Shown: positions 28,995 through 40,749, counted from the stretch's first letter. The stretch is DNA of 64,000 nt from Hyphomicrobium sp. NDB2Meth4 (GCF_900117445.1 NZ_FPEJ01000005.1:1-64000), one strand, 5' to 3'. Program-made: numbers and translations. The notes: generated from the letters alone by a model not told the origin.

Positions 28995-29573
28995 ATGAAA
29001 ACAGCAGACGTCGACATCCTCACCGTGCCGGGCTGGCTCGACTCGGGTCCCGACCACTGGCAGTCCCGCTGGGAGCGCAACCTTGCCACCGCAAAGCGCA
29101 TCGCACAGGATGACTGGCACGCGCCGGACAAGGACGCGTGGGTGTCGAACATCGTCTCGGCTGTCGGACAGGCGACGCGGCCTGCCGTGCTCGTTGCGCA
29201 TAGCCTCGGCGTGATCGCCGTCGCCTATGCTGCGCCCCAGCTGCAAGGCAAGGTCGCCGGCGCGTTCCTCGTCGCCCCCGCCGATGTGGACAACCCATCA
29301 GCCTGGCCCCCCAATCAGGGACACGCCTGGCCTGCCGACAGCTTCGGCTTCGCGCCTGTGCCGATGCACCCTCTCGGCTTTACAGCGCTGGTGCTCGCCG
29401 CCGCCGACGATCCCTACTGCGCGCAGGACCGCGCCCGGGCGTTTGCCGACGCCTGGGGAGCGGGTTTTGTCGATGTCGGACAGGCCGGCCATATTGCCGA
29501 CCATTCTGGACACGGACCTTGGCCGGACGGATTGCTCCGCTTCGGTAAGTTCCTCGCCGGCCTCAAGGCCTGA
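28995..29573 (+). CDS. RBBP9/YdeN family serine hydrolase
   Basis: A 192-residue small alpha/beta hydrolase. The N-terminus shows VPGWLDSGPDHWQSRWE, typical of RBBP9. The nucleophile elbow is VAHSLGVIA (Ser near residue 70). The acid is in AAADDPYC and the histidine in GHIADHSGHGPWP. All three triad residues are thus visible. Its substrate is unknown, as in most family members. It has its own promoter region, divergent from the Omp gene. Confidence 0.9.
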   Translation: MKTADVDILTVPGWLDSGPDHWQSRWERNLATAKRIAQDDWHAPDKDAWVSNIVSAVGQATRPAVLVAHSLGVIAVAYAAPQLQGKVAGAFLVAPADVDNPSAWPPNQGHAWPADSFGFAPVPMHPLGFTALVLAAADDPYCAQDRARAFADAWGAGFVDVGQAGHIADHSGHGPWPDGLLRFGKFLAGLKA

Positions 29574-29582
29574 GGGCCCGCG

Positions 29583-29906
29583 TTAGCGCGAGCCCTCGAT
29601 CTCGCCGACCGCCTTGGCCAGGCACTCGGCCATCTGGGCACGGATGTCGGCGTCCGGAATGCTCACGCCGGCTGCAGCGAAATCGCTGTGAATCTTACGA
29701 AAAACGTCCTCATCGCCCTTCTCCTGAAGGTCGGCCTTGAGGACAGAGCGGACGTAATCTTCCAGCGCCGCGCCCGTGATTCCCAGCTTCGCTGCGGCCC
29801 ACTCCGCCAGCAGCTTGTTCCGCCGCGCCTCAGCCCGGAACTTAAGGTCTTGATCCAGCGCGAATTTCTTCTCGAAACCCTTTTCGCGATCGTCAAACGT
29901 GGTCAT
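29583..29906 (-). CDS. ATPase inhibitor subunit zeta (DUF1476)
   Basis: A 107-residue all-helical protein. FDDREKGFEKKFALDQDLKFR (about residues 4-24, in pieces) is the signature of the DUF1476 family, identified in Paracoccus and relatives as the zeta subunit that blocks ATP hydrolysis by F1Fo-ATP synthase. AKLGITGAALEDYVRSVLKADLQE and ADIRAQMAECLAKAV complete the four-helix fold. ATG at 29906 is preceded by GGAGA; a longer frame extends to 30020 but is unlike the family. It converges with the hydrolase gene. Confidence 0.93.
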   Translation of the reverse strand: MTTFDDREKGFEKKFALDQDLKFRAEARRNKLLAEWAAAKLGITGAALEDYVRSVLKADLQEKGDEDVFRKIHSDFAAAGVSIPDADIRAQMAECLAKAVGEIEGSR

Positions 29907-30254
29907 TCGTCTCTCCACCTGAGCATGTCGCCGCAGGGCCTCACCCCATGGCAGAAAAGGTTGCAGCTCCCGCCATGAAAACTGCGGCCGCGGGAGCCAT
30001 AACCCGGCCCCTTGCGGCATTCAATGACCAGTTCCAATCCGTTAGCGACACTTGCGACCTTTCCCATCCTTAAGATTGTTTCCAGGGATGGGTTCGGCTA
30101 GTGTCCCCCTAGGTGTCCGACCTTCTAAGCCGTCTCCCCATCTTCGGCACCTGCAGACAAGAAAAAACAGCAAATACAGCAGCTTACATCTTGCCGGCAG
30201 GTCGGCTCGATCGTCGCACAGCATAGAATTTCAAGTCGAAGGACAAAGGCTCAA
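29907..30254. other. divergent intergenic region between zeta subunit and purC
   Basis: About 350 bases with no accepted gene. A hairpin with arms CCCATCC (30063-30069) and GGATGGG (30086-30092) is present; its role is unknown. Both divergent promoters should lie here. Confidence 0.45.
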
Positions 30255-31049
30255 ATGAACAGGCGTCGTCGCATCTACGAGGGCAAGGCCAAGGTGCTTT
30301 ACGAAGGCCCCGAGCCCGGCACGCTCATCCAGCATTTCAAGGATGACGCCACCGCGTTCAACGCCAAGAAGCACGCGCTCATCGAAGGCAAGGGCGTGCT
30401 CAACAACCGCATTTCCGAATACGTCTTCCAGCGCCTTGGTGAGATCGGCGTGCCGACGCACTTCATGCGCCGCCTCAACATGCGCGAGCAGCTGATCCGC
30501 GAAGTCGAGATCGTTCCGCTCGAGGTCGTCGTGCGCAACGTCGCCGCCGGCTCTCTTGCAACGCGCCTCGGCCTCGAGGAAGGCATGCAGCTGCCGCGCT
30601 CGATCATCGAGTTCTACTACAAGGACGACGCGCTCGGCGATCCGATGGTCTCCGAGGAGCACATCACCGCGTTCGGCTGGGCGACGCCCCAGGAGATCGA
30701 CGAGATCATGCAGCTCGCGCTGCGCATCAACGACTTCCTCGTCGGCCTCTTCCTCGGCATCGGCATCCGCCTCGTCGACTTCAAGATCGAGTTCGGCCGT
30801 CTGTGGGACAACGAGCAGATGCGCATCGTCCTCGCTGACGAGATCAGCCCCGACTGCTGCCGTCTGTGGGACATCGCCACGTCCGACAAGCTCGACAAGG
30901 ACCGTTTCCGCCGCGACCTTGGTGGTCTCCTCGAGGCCTACCAGGAAGTGGCGCGCCGCCTCGGCGTCTTCACCGGCAACCGCCCGGCCAAGGGCCTCGG
31001 CCCCGTGCTGGTTGCATCCAACCCGACCGCCAACGGCAAACCCAACTAA
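30255..31049 (+). CDS. purC: phosphoribosylaminoimidazole-succinocarboxamide synthase (SAICAR synthetase)
   Basis: A 264-residue ATP-dependent ligase joining CAIR and aspartate. The N-terminal [11 protein letters not shown] motif (residues 7-17) forms part of the ATP site. [25 protein letters not shown] and [10 protein letters not shown] are typical of the enzyme. [12 protein letters not shown] bears the catalytic and metal-binding acids. AAAGG lies upstream of the ATG. It heads the purC-purS-orf-purQ run. A set of crossing inverted repeats separates it from purS (31050-31118). Confidence 0.96.
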   Translation: MNRRRRIYEGKAKVLYEGPEPGTLIQHFKDDATAFNAKKHALIEGKGVLNNRISEYVFQRLGEIGVPTHFMRRLNMREQLIREVEIVPLEVVVRNVAAGSLATRLGLEEGMQLPRSIIEFYYKDDALGDPMVSEEHITAFGWATPQEIDEIMQLALRINDFLVGLFLGIGIRLVDFKIEFGRLWDNEQMRIVLADEISPDCCRLWDIATSDKLDKDRFRRDLGGLLEAYQEVARRLGVFTGNRPAKGLGPVLVASNPTANGKPN

Positions 31050-31118
31050 GGCAATCGGCACTAGGCAATCGGCATTGGGAATGTCCCTGCTATTGCCTAG
31101 TGCCCAATGCCAATTGCC
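31050..31118 (+). repeat. crossing inverted repeats between purC and purS
   Basis: Two inverted-repeat pairs interleave in the order A, B, A', B'. A is GGCACTAGGCAAT (31057-31069) and A' ATTGCCTAGTGCC (31092-31104), a perfect 13-base match. B is GGCATTGGG (31071-31079) and B' CCCAATGCC (31103-31111); extended, 31064-31079 pairs with 31103-31118 with one mismatch. The pairs overlap, so an RNA can form one or the other stem (or a pseudoknot). GGCAATCGGCA also occurs twice in direct order. It may set purC to purS expression, or be a copy of a dispersed intergenic repeat. Confidence 0.7.
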
Positions 31119-31127
31119 CGAGCTCAC

Positions 31128-31370
31128 ATGAAAGCCCGCATCCGCATCACTCTCAAGAACGGCGTCCTCGATCCGCAGGGGAAGGCCATCCAGAACGCGC
31201 TCGCCGCGCTCGGCATCGGCGGCGTCGACGACGTCCGCCAAGGCAAATACATCGAGGTCCAGCTTTCCGAGACCGACGAGGCTCGCGCCAAGGAAACGGT
31301 CGAGCGCATGTGCAAGGACCTGCTCGCCAACTCCGTCATCGAGAACTACAGCTACGAGCTGGCCGCCTGA
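31128..31370 (+). CDS. purS: phosphoribosylformylglycinamidine synthase subunit PurS
   Basis: An 80-residue small subunit that bridges PurL and PurQ in the FGAM synthase complex and helps channel ammonia. KARIRITLKNGVLDPQGKAI and LGIGGVDDVRQGKYIEV (residues about 2-21 and 29-45) match the family closely. ATG at 31128 begins the conserved sequence; 21 bases of upstream frame are left out. Its stop is one base from the next start, so the following exported protein is co-translated. Confidence 0.95.
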   Translation: MKARIRITLKNGVLDPQGKAIQNALAALGIGGVDDVRQGKYIEVQLSETDEARAKETVERMCKDLLANSVIENYSYELAA

Positions 31371-31371
31371 T

Positions 31372-31836
31372 ATGCGTTTGCGGCGCCCCGCAGTATGGCT
31401 GGCCGGACTGATCCTGCCGGCCGCTGCGATCGCCCAGGGCAATCTGACCAGCAATCCGAGCAATCCACCCGACATCGACTGCTCGCTCGGCTTCGAGGCA
31501 CTGCGTGCCGCTGTTCAGGCGCTGCCCAGCGCCCAGACCGGCGAGGGCAGCGGCTTCGACGTGGTGATGGTGTCGCGCCCCGACGTTTGGCGCGCCGAGA
31601 TCTCGATCACGACCAGCTGGCATCCGGCCTACCCCGCCGTCACCATGCGCACCTTCCGCAAGCAGGTGACCGGCGTCTGGACCGCACAGAGCAAGTCCTG
31701 CGGATACGGCGACCAGGGCCAGTTCGCCGCTCTTGTCGAGCAGATGAAGGCCGGCGATAAAGCCCTCACTGATGCTTCGCGCGCGGCTGTTGACCGCGCC
31801 AAGGCCAGCAAGTCACCTCTGGCCCCGCCAAACTGA
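31372..31836 (+). CDS. exported protein of unknown function within the pur operon
   Basis: A 154-residue precursor that starts one base after purS and ends 23 bases before purQ. The signal peptide ([21 protein letters not shown]) should be cut after AIA. The mature protein has one Cys near IDCSLGF and one near SKSCGYG, likely a disulfide, and a middle strand pattern [22 protein letters not shown] do not recognise a family. It parallels the exported ORF within the ilv operon: a periplasmic protein of unknown role embedded in an enzyme operon. Confidence 0.85.
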   Translation: MRLRRPAVWLAGLILPAAAIAQGNLTSNPSNPPDIDCSLGFEALRAAVQALPSAQTGEGSGFDVVMVSRPDVWRAEISITTSWHPAYPAVTMRTFRKQVTGVWTAQSKSCGYGDQGQFAALVEQMKAGDKALTDASRAAVDRAKASKSPLAPPN

Positions 31837-31859
31837 CCCGTCCACCAGGTAGAGCCCCA

Positions 31860-32564
31860 ATGCTACGCGCTTCCGTCATCGTCTTCCCCGGCTCCAACTG
31901 CGACCGCGACGTGCAGGTGGCCATCGAGAAGATCACCGGCTTCCCGGTGAAGATGGTCTGGCACGGCGACGCTTCGGTGCCGGCCTCCGACCTGATCGTA
32001 CTGCCCGGCGGCTTCTCCTACGGCGATTACTTGCGCTGCGGGGCCATGGCGGCCCACTCGCCAATCATGCGCGACGTCATCGCCAAGGCCAAGGCAGGCA
32101 CGCCCGTGCTCGGCATCTGCAATGGATTCCAGGTGCTGTGCGAGTCGGGGCTTCTTCCCGGTGTCCTGATGCGCAACGCCTCGCTCAAGTTCATCTGCCG
32201 TGACGTCACGCTGCGCGTCGACAACGCCAAGACCTTCTTCACCAACTGCTACCGCAAGGACCAGATTGTCCGCCTGCCGGTCGCGCACGCAGAAGGCAAC
32301 TACTTCGCCGACACAGAGACGCTCGACCGCCTCGAGGGCGAGGGCCGCGTCGTGTTCCGCTATTGCGATGAAGCCGGCGAAGCAACGCCCGAGGCAAACC
32401 CCAACGGCGCCCAGCGCAACATTGCCGGCATCTGCAGCGAGAACGGCCGCGTTGTCGGCCTGATGCCGCATCCCGAGCGCTTGTTCGAATTGCCGTTGGG
32501 CGGAGCCGACGGCCGCCGCATGTTCGAAAGCGCGCTCGTCAGCGCCCTCGAGCCAATGGTCTAG
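31860..32564 (+). CDS. purQ: phosphoribosylformylglycinamidine synthase subunit PurQ
   Basis: A 234-residue class I glutamine amidotransferase that makes ammonia for PurL. The N-terminal [13 protein letters not shown], the nucleophile elbow [11 protein letters not shown] (Cys near residue 86) and the ending [10 protein letters not shown] with the catalytic His and Glu are all present. It forms the three-part complex with PurS and a short PurL, whose gene is 3 kb downstream beyond an unrelated cluster. Confidence 0.96.
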   Translation: MLRASVIVFPGSNCDRDVQVAIEKITGFPVKMVWHGDASVPASDLIVLPGGFSYGDYLRCGAMAAHSPIMRDVIAKAKAGTPVLGICNGFQVLCESGLLPGVLMRNASLKFICRDVTLRVDNAKTFFTNCYRKDQIVRLPVAHAEGNYFADTETLDRLEGEGRVVFRYCDEAGEATPEANPNGAQRNIAGICSENGRVVGLMPHPERLFELPLGGADGRRMFESALVSALEPMV

Positions 32565-32825
32565 TCGAGCCAAAGACCACACCGCTCCCCCCACACGGCC
32601 AGCTGGTGCTCTGCCGCAACACTAGCGGCCGCTTGGCTCACTTTGAGCACGCGGAAATTGCACGAATCGCCGGATGAGTCTCTTAAACGACGTATAGTTT
32701 CACCGTACGGTTGTTGACGACATGAGCATTTCCTCATCACGTCCAGCCCAATGTCCGGCTCCGAGCCCTCGGTTGCGTGCACCTCGTTGCGTGGCGTCCA
32801 ACGACCAATGCGAGGAGATGCGCAA

Positions 32826-34388
32826 ATGGCTACGCCCGCCCGATCAAGGCCAGTAACCCGCCGCCTGCTCGGGGGGTTCGCCGCAATCGGCGCATGTCTC
32901 GTAGGCACGTCGGCGCAGGCCGCTAATTCGATCGGCTGCCAAAACGTTAACGGTGGTTTCTACACTAGGACCTACGTAAACACGACGGTCCGTTCGATAC
33001 CGAACTTCGCGATCGGCGAACAATTGAGCATAACTGTAAGCTCTATTTCGGCTGGCACGTTTACACTAAAGAACAGCGGTAACGTGGTGCGCCTGACCTG
33101 GACTGCGCCGGGTACCAAGACTTACACGGTCGCAAACGCCGCCGACGCCACCAGCTTGGCCTTGTCCAACGACACGAACCCTTCGAGCACCACAGTTTCG
33201 GCATCGTCGTGCAATCCCGACCCGGGACCGACACCGACGCCATCCAACACGGACCGATCGGCGGCGATGACCAAGAGCTTCCTCCAGAACCGTGTGAACG
33301 GCATCCTGTTGAACGATCCTGGTGCGACGAGCCTGCTGCATCGCTCCCAGCAAGTCGGCTCACAGCAGTACGCCAGCACCGGCACCGGGTCGGTGAACGT
33401 CGCCGGCAATGCCTCTGCCTTCGGCGCAGCCATGGGCTTGGGAGCCGGTCACTCCGATGACGCGGCCGTTTCAGCCACGGGCGGCAAGACCATCCAGTTC
33501 GCGCAGTCACTATCTCAACTGCGGCACCAAGCAGCCCAAGCGCAGATGCAGAAGGACCGCATGTCGCTCGGCGCCGGTGACGGCGGTGCGCTACCACTCG
33601 CCTACGAAAGCGCTTCGCCCTGGGATATCTGGGTTGAAGGCCGTTACTCAGCCTTCGACGACGACAGCGGCAACCTCGACAGCAGCGGTCACGTCGGCGT
33701 GCTTTACTTCGGCGGTGACTATCGCGTCGCCGACAACGTGATCGTCGGTGTTCTGGCGCAGTTCGATTGGTCCAAAGATGATACCGGCGCCCTCGCCTCG
33801 AGCGTCAGCGGCAATGGCTGGATGATCGGACCCTACATGTCCGCGCGTGTGCACGAAAACATCTACCTCGATGTGCGCGCCGCCTGGGGCCGGTCATCGA
33901 ACGACCTCACGCTCGGCTCGACCACCGGAGACTTCGACACCTCGCGCTGGCTGGTCAAAGGCACTCTCGCCGGCAACTGGATGTATGACGCCTGGCGCAT
34001 CACCCCGTCAGCCGACCTCGCCTACATCAGCGAGAGCGCCGATGCGTTCACCAACTCGGCCGGCAATTTCGTCGCCGGCCAGAGCGTCTCGCTTGGCCGC
34101 CTGCAGTTTGGCCCCGAGATCGGCTACCGCTTCGCGCACACCGCCGACACGTTCTTCGAGCCGTTCGCCGCCATCAAAGGCGTGTGGGACTTCGACAATC
34201 CAAACGTCTCCATCATCGACGGATACGTCGTTGGTCCCGGCGACTTCTGGGGGCGCTTGCAGGGCGGCTTGAACGTCATGACGACGAACGGCTGGAACGT
34301 CCGCGGCCTCGCTTCGTGGGATGGGCTCGGCGCGGGTGACTACAACGGCTACACCCTGCAGGGCACGATCAACGTCCCCCTGAACTGA
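32826..34388 (+). CDS. autotransporter-like outer-membrane protein
   Basis: A 520-residue protein. The signal peptide (RRLLGGFAAIGACLVGTSAQAA, about residues 12-33) is cut near AQA. A short passenger part follows (about 34-150): Thr/Ser/Asn-rich with GTFTLKNSGNVVRL and a Pro-rich hinge PDPGPTPTPS. The C-terminal half (about 265-520) has the autotransporter beta-domain: WDIWVEGRYSAFDDDSG, VGVLYFGGDYRVADNVIVGV, GWMIGPYMSARV and RLQFGPEIGYRF. It ends with GTINVPLN rather than an aromatic residue, a slight oddity. ATG at 32826 has GAGGAG about eight bases before it. Sits between purQ and purL. Confidence 0.85.
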   Translation: MATPARSRPVTRRLLGGFAAIGACLVGTSAQAANSIGCQNVNGGFYTRTYVNTTVRSIPNFAIGEQLSITVSSISAGTFTLKNSGNVVRLTWTAPGTKTYTVANAADATSLALSNDTNPSSTTVSASSCNPDPGPTPTPSNTDRSAAMTKSFLQNRVNGILLNDPGATSLLHRSQQVGSQQYASTGTGSVNVAGNASAFGAAMGLGAGHSDDAAVSATGGKTIQFAQSLSQLRHQAAQAQMQKDRMSLGAGDGGALPLAYESASPWDIWVEGRYSAFDDDSGNLDSSGHVGVLYFGGDYRVADNVIVGVLAQFDWSKDDTGALASSVSGNGWMIGPYMSARVHENIYLDVRAAWGRSSNDLTLGSTTGDFDTSRWLVKGTLAGNWMYDAWRITPSADLAYISESADAFTNSAGNFVAGQSVSLGRLQFGPEIGYRFAHTADTFFEPFAAIKGVWDFDNPNVSIIDGYVVGPGDFWGRLQGGLNVMTTNGWNVRGLASWDGLGAGDYNGYTLQGTINVPLN

Positions 34389-34422
34389 CGGCAACGTGCT
34401 TCCGCGGAGGGCCGGCGCACCT

Positions 34423-34584
34423 CTAGTGCGTCGCACCCTTGCCGCGGTTGGAACCCGACGATGGGATGGCGGCAACTTCCGCCCCTTCGATCGCGCTCTT
34501 GCGCGTGCCGATGCCATAGAGGCCTGCAAGCAAGGCAGCGCACAACATGGTCGTCCTGGTGGCGTTCATCGCATTCGCGGACAT
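34423..34584 (-). CDS. putative small membrane or exported peptide
   Basis: A 53-residue ORF starting MSANAMNATRTTMLCAALLAGLYG (in two pieces). It has one hydrophobic stretch of about 14 residues, then a polar tail rich in Gly, Ser and Lys. No clear Shine-Dalgarno sequence. The short hydrophobic segment could be a signal or anchor. Kept only because its composition is regular; it could be spurious. Confidence 0.35.
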   Translation of the reverse strand: MSANAMNATRTTMLCAALLAGLYGIGTRKSAIEGAEVAAIPSSGSNRGKGATH

Positions 34585-34716
34585 GGGCGCCCGATCTTTC
34601 TTCAAATGCTGTCGCCTTTGAAAATCGAAACCGCACTCAAAAAAAAGCGCGCCGAACCCTAGCCCGACGCGCCCTTGCCACCTCATCTAGAAGGCGGCTC
34701 GTCTACCCGCTGCTTC

Positions 34717-35106
34717 TTACCGTGCAACCGGCGTGTAAGCCGTCTGCTGCATCGTCTCGACCGACATCGCGGTGGCAGCCGGACCGCAGTAGAAGGCCAG
34801 CTCCTTGCCCTCGCCGGTATCGAAGGACACGCGCTGTCCGGCCTTCACTGCAGCACGGAAGCGAGTTGGCGTGATCTCGACAACTCCCGCGCCCGTCGGC
34901 TCTTCACCGACGACCAAGGTAAGCTGGCAGACGCCCGAAACGGTTTCGAAGTAGCCGATCGCGTGCTTGCTTCCGACGTGGACGCTGACGGCGTGCATCG
35001 GCTTGAATGTCTTCTGCTCCTCGCTTGCGGTGGCACCCTGAACGGTGAGTGCGGTGAACCCTGCAAGCATGGCGGCAACAATAGTGCCCTTCTTGATCGC
35101 GGACAT
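34717..35106 (-). CDS. exported protein of unknown function
   Basis: A 129-residue precursor with the signal peptide KKGTIVAAMLAGFTALTVQGA (residues 5-25), cut near ATA. The mature part has strands such as AVSVHVGSKHAIGYFET and QLTLVVGEEP, two cysteines (SGVCQL and LAFYCGP), and ends with TPVAR. ATG at 35106 is preceded by GGAG at good spacing; a much longer frame upstream to 35331 is not used. No recognised family. Confidence 0.75.
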   Translation of the reverse strand: MSAIKKGTIVAAMLAGFTALTVQGATASEEQKTFKPMHAVSVHVGSKHAIGYFETVSGVCQLTLVVGEEPTGAGVVEITPTRFRAAVKAGQRVSFDTGEGKELAFYCGPAATAMSVETMQQTAYTPVAR

Positions 35107-35591
35107 GCTCCAGCTCCTTTTGCTGCGAGAGAAGGCCGACGGGTTGGCAACTAGGGAGAACGCCCCCGTCAGCGACAAGGACATAGTTAAGCTCCCGGGC
35201 GGGCGACGAAAATGCAGAATGGTGCATCGCAGCAATGATCCCGGCGCAGCGCGCAACTGTCGCGGGTAGTCGCCTGAACCTACCCCACCGGGTAGCCAGC
35301 CGCAGTTTGCCTTCCACGTGCAACGAAGCAATTGCGCAGCATCTTCGGGCCTTTTCCGTGCGCCGAGTCTGTCAATGATTGCTCCGTGCGCACATCAACG
35401 CAGCCCACGCCGCACCACACTCACTTGAGCAATGTCATTGCGCCGTCGCATGGCTGACGGTTGCCTTGATCCTCTCGCCCGCTGCGCCACACCTGCAGGG
35501 CGACAACGCCGAGCGTCGCGGCTATAAGCGCTGGCATCTGCCCCTCAGAATCGCTCCTGAGCCATCACACGAGCCAGCAGAAGCCCCGCGC
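35107..35591. other. divergent intergenic region upstream of purL
   Basis: About 485 bases between the exported protein (minus) and purL (plus). Open frames extend into it on both strands, but their translations are irregular. It should contain the purL promoter, as purL is too far from purQ to share its transcript without reading through the autotransporter gene. Confidence 0.45.
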
Positions 35592-37835
<2,244 letters not shown>

Positions 37836-37968
37836 TCATCGTTTCGAGGGGCTGACGCGCGCCCAACCTGTCGGAAAACCTACAAATCCGACAGTCAAGT
37901 TGTTCGTTGGGCTCGCCGAAAAAACAGCTTATGCTTTCGGCCAGACAGCTATTCGAGGAGGTGCGCAC

Positions 37969-38199
37969 ATGGCTATGGATTCTGGTGAGATCGAGCGACT
38001 GATCAAAGCCAAGTTCCCCAATGCGCAGATTGAGATCCGGGACCTTGCCGGCGACGGCGATCACTATGCAGCCCACGTCGTAGCCCCTGAATTCACGGGC
38101 AAAACGCGTGTTCAACAGCATCAGATGGTTTACGAGGCCCTCGGCGGCCGCATGGGCGGTGCCCTGCACGCGCTGGCGCTCACCACTGCAGCACCCTGA
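37969..38199 (+). CDS. bolA: BolA family protein
   Basis: A 76-residue BolA-like protein. IERLIKAKFPNAQIEIRDLAGDGDHYAAHVVAPEF (read in pieces) with the RVQQHQMVYEALGGRMGG helix (the FxGxxxxxxHxxVYxxL pattern) is characteristic. The His near residue 51 can take part in cluster binding with Grx4. ATG at 37969 has GAGGAGG seven bases upstream. It is immediately before grxD, the usual partner, forming a 2Fe-2S heterodimer used in iron sensing or cluster delivery. Confidence 0.94.
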   Translation: MAMDSGEIERLIKAKFPNAQIEIRDLAGDGDHYAAHVVAPEFTGKTRVQQHQMVYEALGGRMGGALHALALTTAAP

Positions 38200-38373
38200 G
38201 CAAAAGCCCTATCTCAAAGCCCATCGATCCTGCGGGACCCCAGCGGCCGGTTGACCCGGCCGCACCGCTCCGATTGACTTTGCCGCGCGGCGGCACACAT
38301 TTCGCAACAGACTTCGCATCAGACATAAATGCCGGTACGCACCGGCAAGAGGCCGAACACGGAAGGACGCCAC

Positions 38374-38733
<360 letters not shown>

Positions 38734-38764
38734 GGCCCTTGGCCGGACGACCGAATAGGTATCG

Positions 38765-38788
38765 AAAGGGCGCCTCGGGGCGCCCTTT
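38765..38788 (+). terminator. Rho-independent terminator after grxD
   Basis: Ten-base perfect arms AAAGGGCGCC (38765-38774) and GGCGCCCTTT (38779-38788) with a TCGG loop, followed by GCTTTTCC. It ends the bolA-grxD transcript before the GST gene. Confidence 0.9.
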
Positions 38789-38847
38789 GCTTTTCCGAGG
38801 CGCCCATGTTCGCGCCGCCACACATCCGACGGGTTGGAGAACACTTC

Positions 38848-39507
38848 ATGCTGCGCGTTTATGGACACCCGCTCGCCTCGTTCTACTGGAAGGTGCTGAT
38901 CGCGCTTTACGAGCGCAGCGTCCCCTTCGACTTCCTGATGGTCGATGGCGAGCATTCCAAGAACGCCGAGGCCATTGCCCGCCTCGCGCCCACCGGACAA
39001 TTCCCTGTGCTGGTCGACGGCGACCGCGTGGTGGTCGAATCCGCTGCGATCATCGAATACCTCGACCTCAATCACGGCACCGCCGCGCCGATGGTGCCCG
39101 CCGATCGCAACGCCGCCATCGAGGCGCGGCAGATGGACGGAATCTTCGACGACTACGTCTCCGCACCGCTGACGCGCATGGTCCTCAATGCCATCCGCCA
39201 GCCCGACAAGCGCGATCCCCACGCGGACCCTGAGGCGCAGGCACTGCTCGACAAAAGCTATTCCTGGCTCGACCGCTGGATGACCGGACGAACCTGGGCC
39301 GCTAACGACACATTCGGTATTGCCGAGTGCGCGGCCGGGCCAGCGCTCTTCTATGCCCATTGGGGCTATCCCATTCCCGAGGAGTATGCCGCGCTGCGGG
39401 CCTATCGCGCGCGGCTGCTTGCCCGCCCCTCCATCGTCCGCGCAATCGAAGAGGCCCGCCCGTGGCTCCAGTATTTCCCCCTCAAGGATCGTGGCACGCC
39501 GCACTGA
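38848..39507 (+). CDS. glutathione S-transferase family protein
   Basis: A 219-residue GST. The N-terminal thioredoxin-like domain has LRVYGHPLASFYWKVLIALYE (start, in pieces) and TGQFPVLVDGDRVVVESAAIIEYLD, the glutathione-contact motif with P near residue 53 and the E-S pair near 65. The C-terminal helical domain (about 88-215) includes WAANDTFGIAECAAGPALFYA. ATG at 38848 has GGAG eight bases ahead; an earlier ATG at 38806 adds an unlike stretch. Substrate unknown. Confidence 0.9.
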   Translation: MLRVYGHPLASFYWKVLIALYERSVPFDFLMVDGEHSKNAEAIARLAPTGQFPVLVDGDRVVVESAAIIEYLDLNHGTAAPMVPADRNAAIEARQMDGIFDDYVSAPLTRMVLNAIRQPDKRDPHADPEAQALLDKSYSWLDRWMTGRTWAANDTFGIAECAAGPALFYAHWGYPIPEEYAALRAYRARLLARPSIVRAIEEARPWLQYFPLKDRGTPH

Positions 39508-39612
39508 GCGAGAAGGCCGCATCGGCCCTAGTTTTGCCGCGCCGCGTGCATTGAGTGGTCCCCGCGCGGACGGTTATAATCCGCACCAACGTATCGTGAG
39601 GATCACTCGCCC

Positions 39613-40749
39613 ATGCGGCTCGGCGGCCGGCGCTTCCTGTTGAGCTTTGCCATCATCGCCGCCGCGGTGTGCCTCGCGCTCGGCATCTCGCTGCCCATCC
39701 TCAAGCTCACCAAATTCATCTTCTGGACCAGCGAATATTCGCTGCTGTCGACCGTCGGCGTGCTGCTCCGCCAGGGCCAGACGTTCCTCGGCCTCGTCGT
39801 GCTGATCTTCTCGATCGTCTTCCCGGTCGTGAAGCTGCTGTATCTGCTGCTGGTCTCCACGTTGCCCGCCGCCGAACTCCGCCGCCATGCCAAGCGCCTC
39901 AAGGCCATCGAATGGATTGGCAAATGGTCGATGCACGACGTGCTGGTTCTGGCGTTGACGATCTTCTTCCTCAAGAGCCAGGGCGTGTACGACGCCGCGA
40001 GCCTCCCGGCCGTCTACTTCTTCACCACCGCCGTCGCACTGATGATCCTGTCCTACGCTTGGCTAAAGACCGACGTCGCCGCCACGGCGGAGATCATGGC
40101 GGTCGAGCCGCGCATTCCACGCCAGCTCTCGGTGGTCCGCAACTTCCTGCTCAGCTTCCTGATCATCCTGGCGACGGTGTTCTTCGCCCTCGGCGTCATC
40201 CTGCCGGTGATCCGCTTCACCACCGTTTACGTGTGGACCAACGAGCACTCGATCGCGACCATCATCTGGGCCCTGTGGGAGAGCGAGGAATATTTCCTCT
40301 GCACCGTCGTGTTCGCAGTGTCGGTGTTCTTCCCGTTCCTGAAGCTGTTCTACCTGCTGACGCTCGTAACCTCGCCGGATCTCTCGCCAGAGTTCCGCCG
40401 CCGCTCCTTCTCGACCATGGAATGGCTTGGCCGCTACTCGATGACAGACGTCATGGTGCTGGCGCTGATGATCTTCTACGTGAACTCTTCCGGCTACACA
40501 GAAGCAGTCGTCATGCCCGGCGTCTACTTCTTCGCCGCCTCTGCCATCATCACCATGCTGGCATATGGTTGGGCCAATACCGTGCCGCCCATACGCCCCG
40601 CGGCCGCGAAAGCCGATGGCAGTCCAGTCGAGGCAGCCCCTTCGGCAGGCCAAGTCGTGACCATGCCCACCAACCCCGGTCGCCGTCACCGTCCAACGGG
40701 CAGCGATGGCGCGTTCCCCTCCCCGGTCGCCGACCCCGAACCGCTCTGA
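39613..40749 (+). CDS. paraquat-inducible protein A family, tandem domains
   Basis: A 378-residue inner-membrane protein with two PqiA domains. Domain one (about residues 8-145) and two (about 168-325) each carry the pattern LLSFxIIxAxV, LPxxxxT, SxxxxxxLL, PxxKLLYLL, WIGKWSMHDVLVLAL or WLGRYSMTDVMVLAL. The zinc-ribbon cysteines found in E. coli PqiA are missing. The C-terminal tail of about 50 residues is Pro/Ala/Gly-rich. The usual partner, PqiB (an MCE protein), is not adjacent. It may take part in envelope lipid transport. Confidence 0.88.
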   Translation: MRLGGRRFLLSFAIIAAAVCLALGISLPILKLTKFIFWTSEYSLLSTVGVLLRQGQTFLGLVVLIFSIVFPVVKLLYLLLVSTLPAAELRRHAKRLKAIEWIGKWSMHDVLVLALTIFFLKSQGVYDAASLPAVYFFTTAVALMILSYAWLKTDVAATAEIMAVEPRIPRQLSVVRNFLLSFLIILATVFFALGVILPVIRFTTVYVWTNEHSIATIIWALWESEEYFLCTVVFAVSVFFPFLKLFYLLTLVTSPDLSPEFRRRSFSTMEWLGRYSMTDVMVLALMIFYVNSSGYTEAVVMPGVYFFAASAIITMLAYGWANTVPPIRPAAAKADGSPVEAAPSAGQVVTMPTNPGRRHRPTGSDGAFPSPVADPEPL

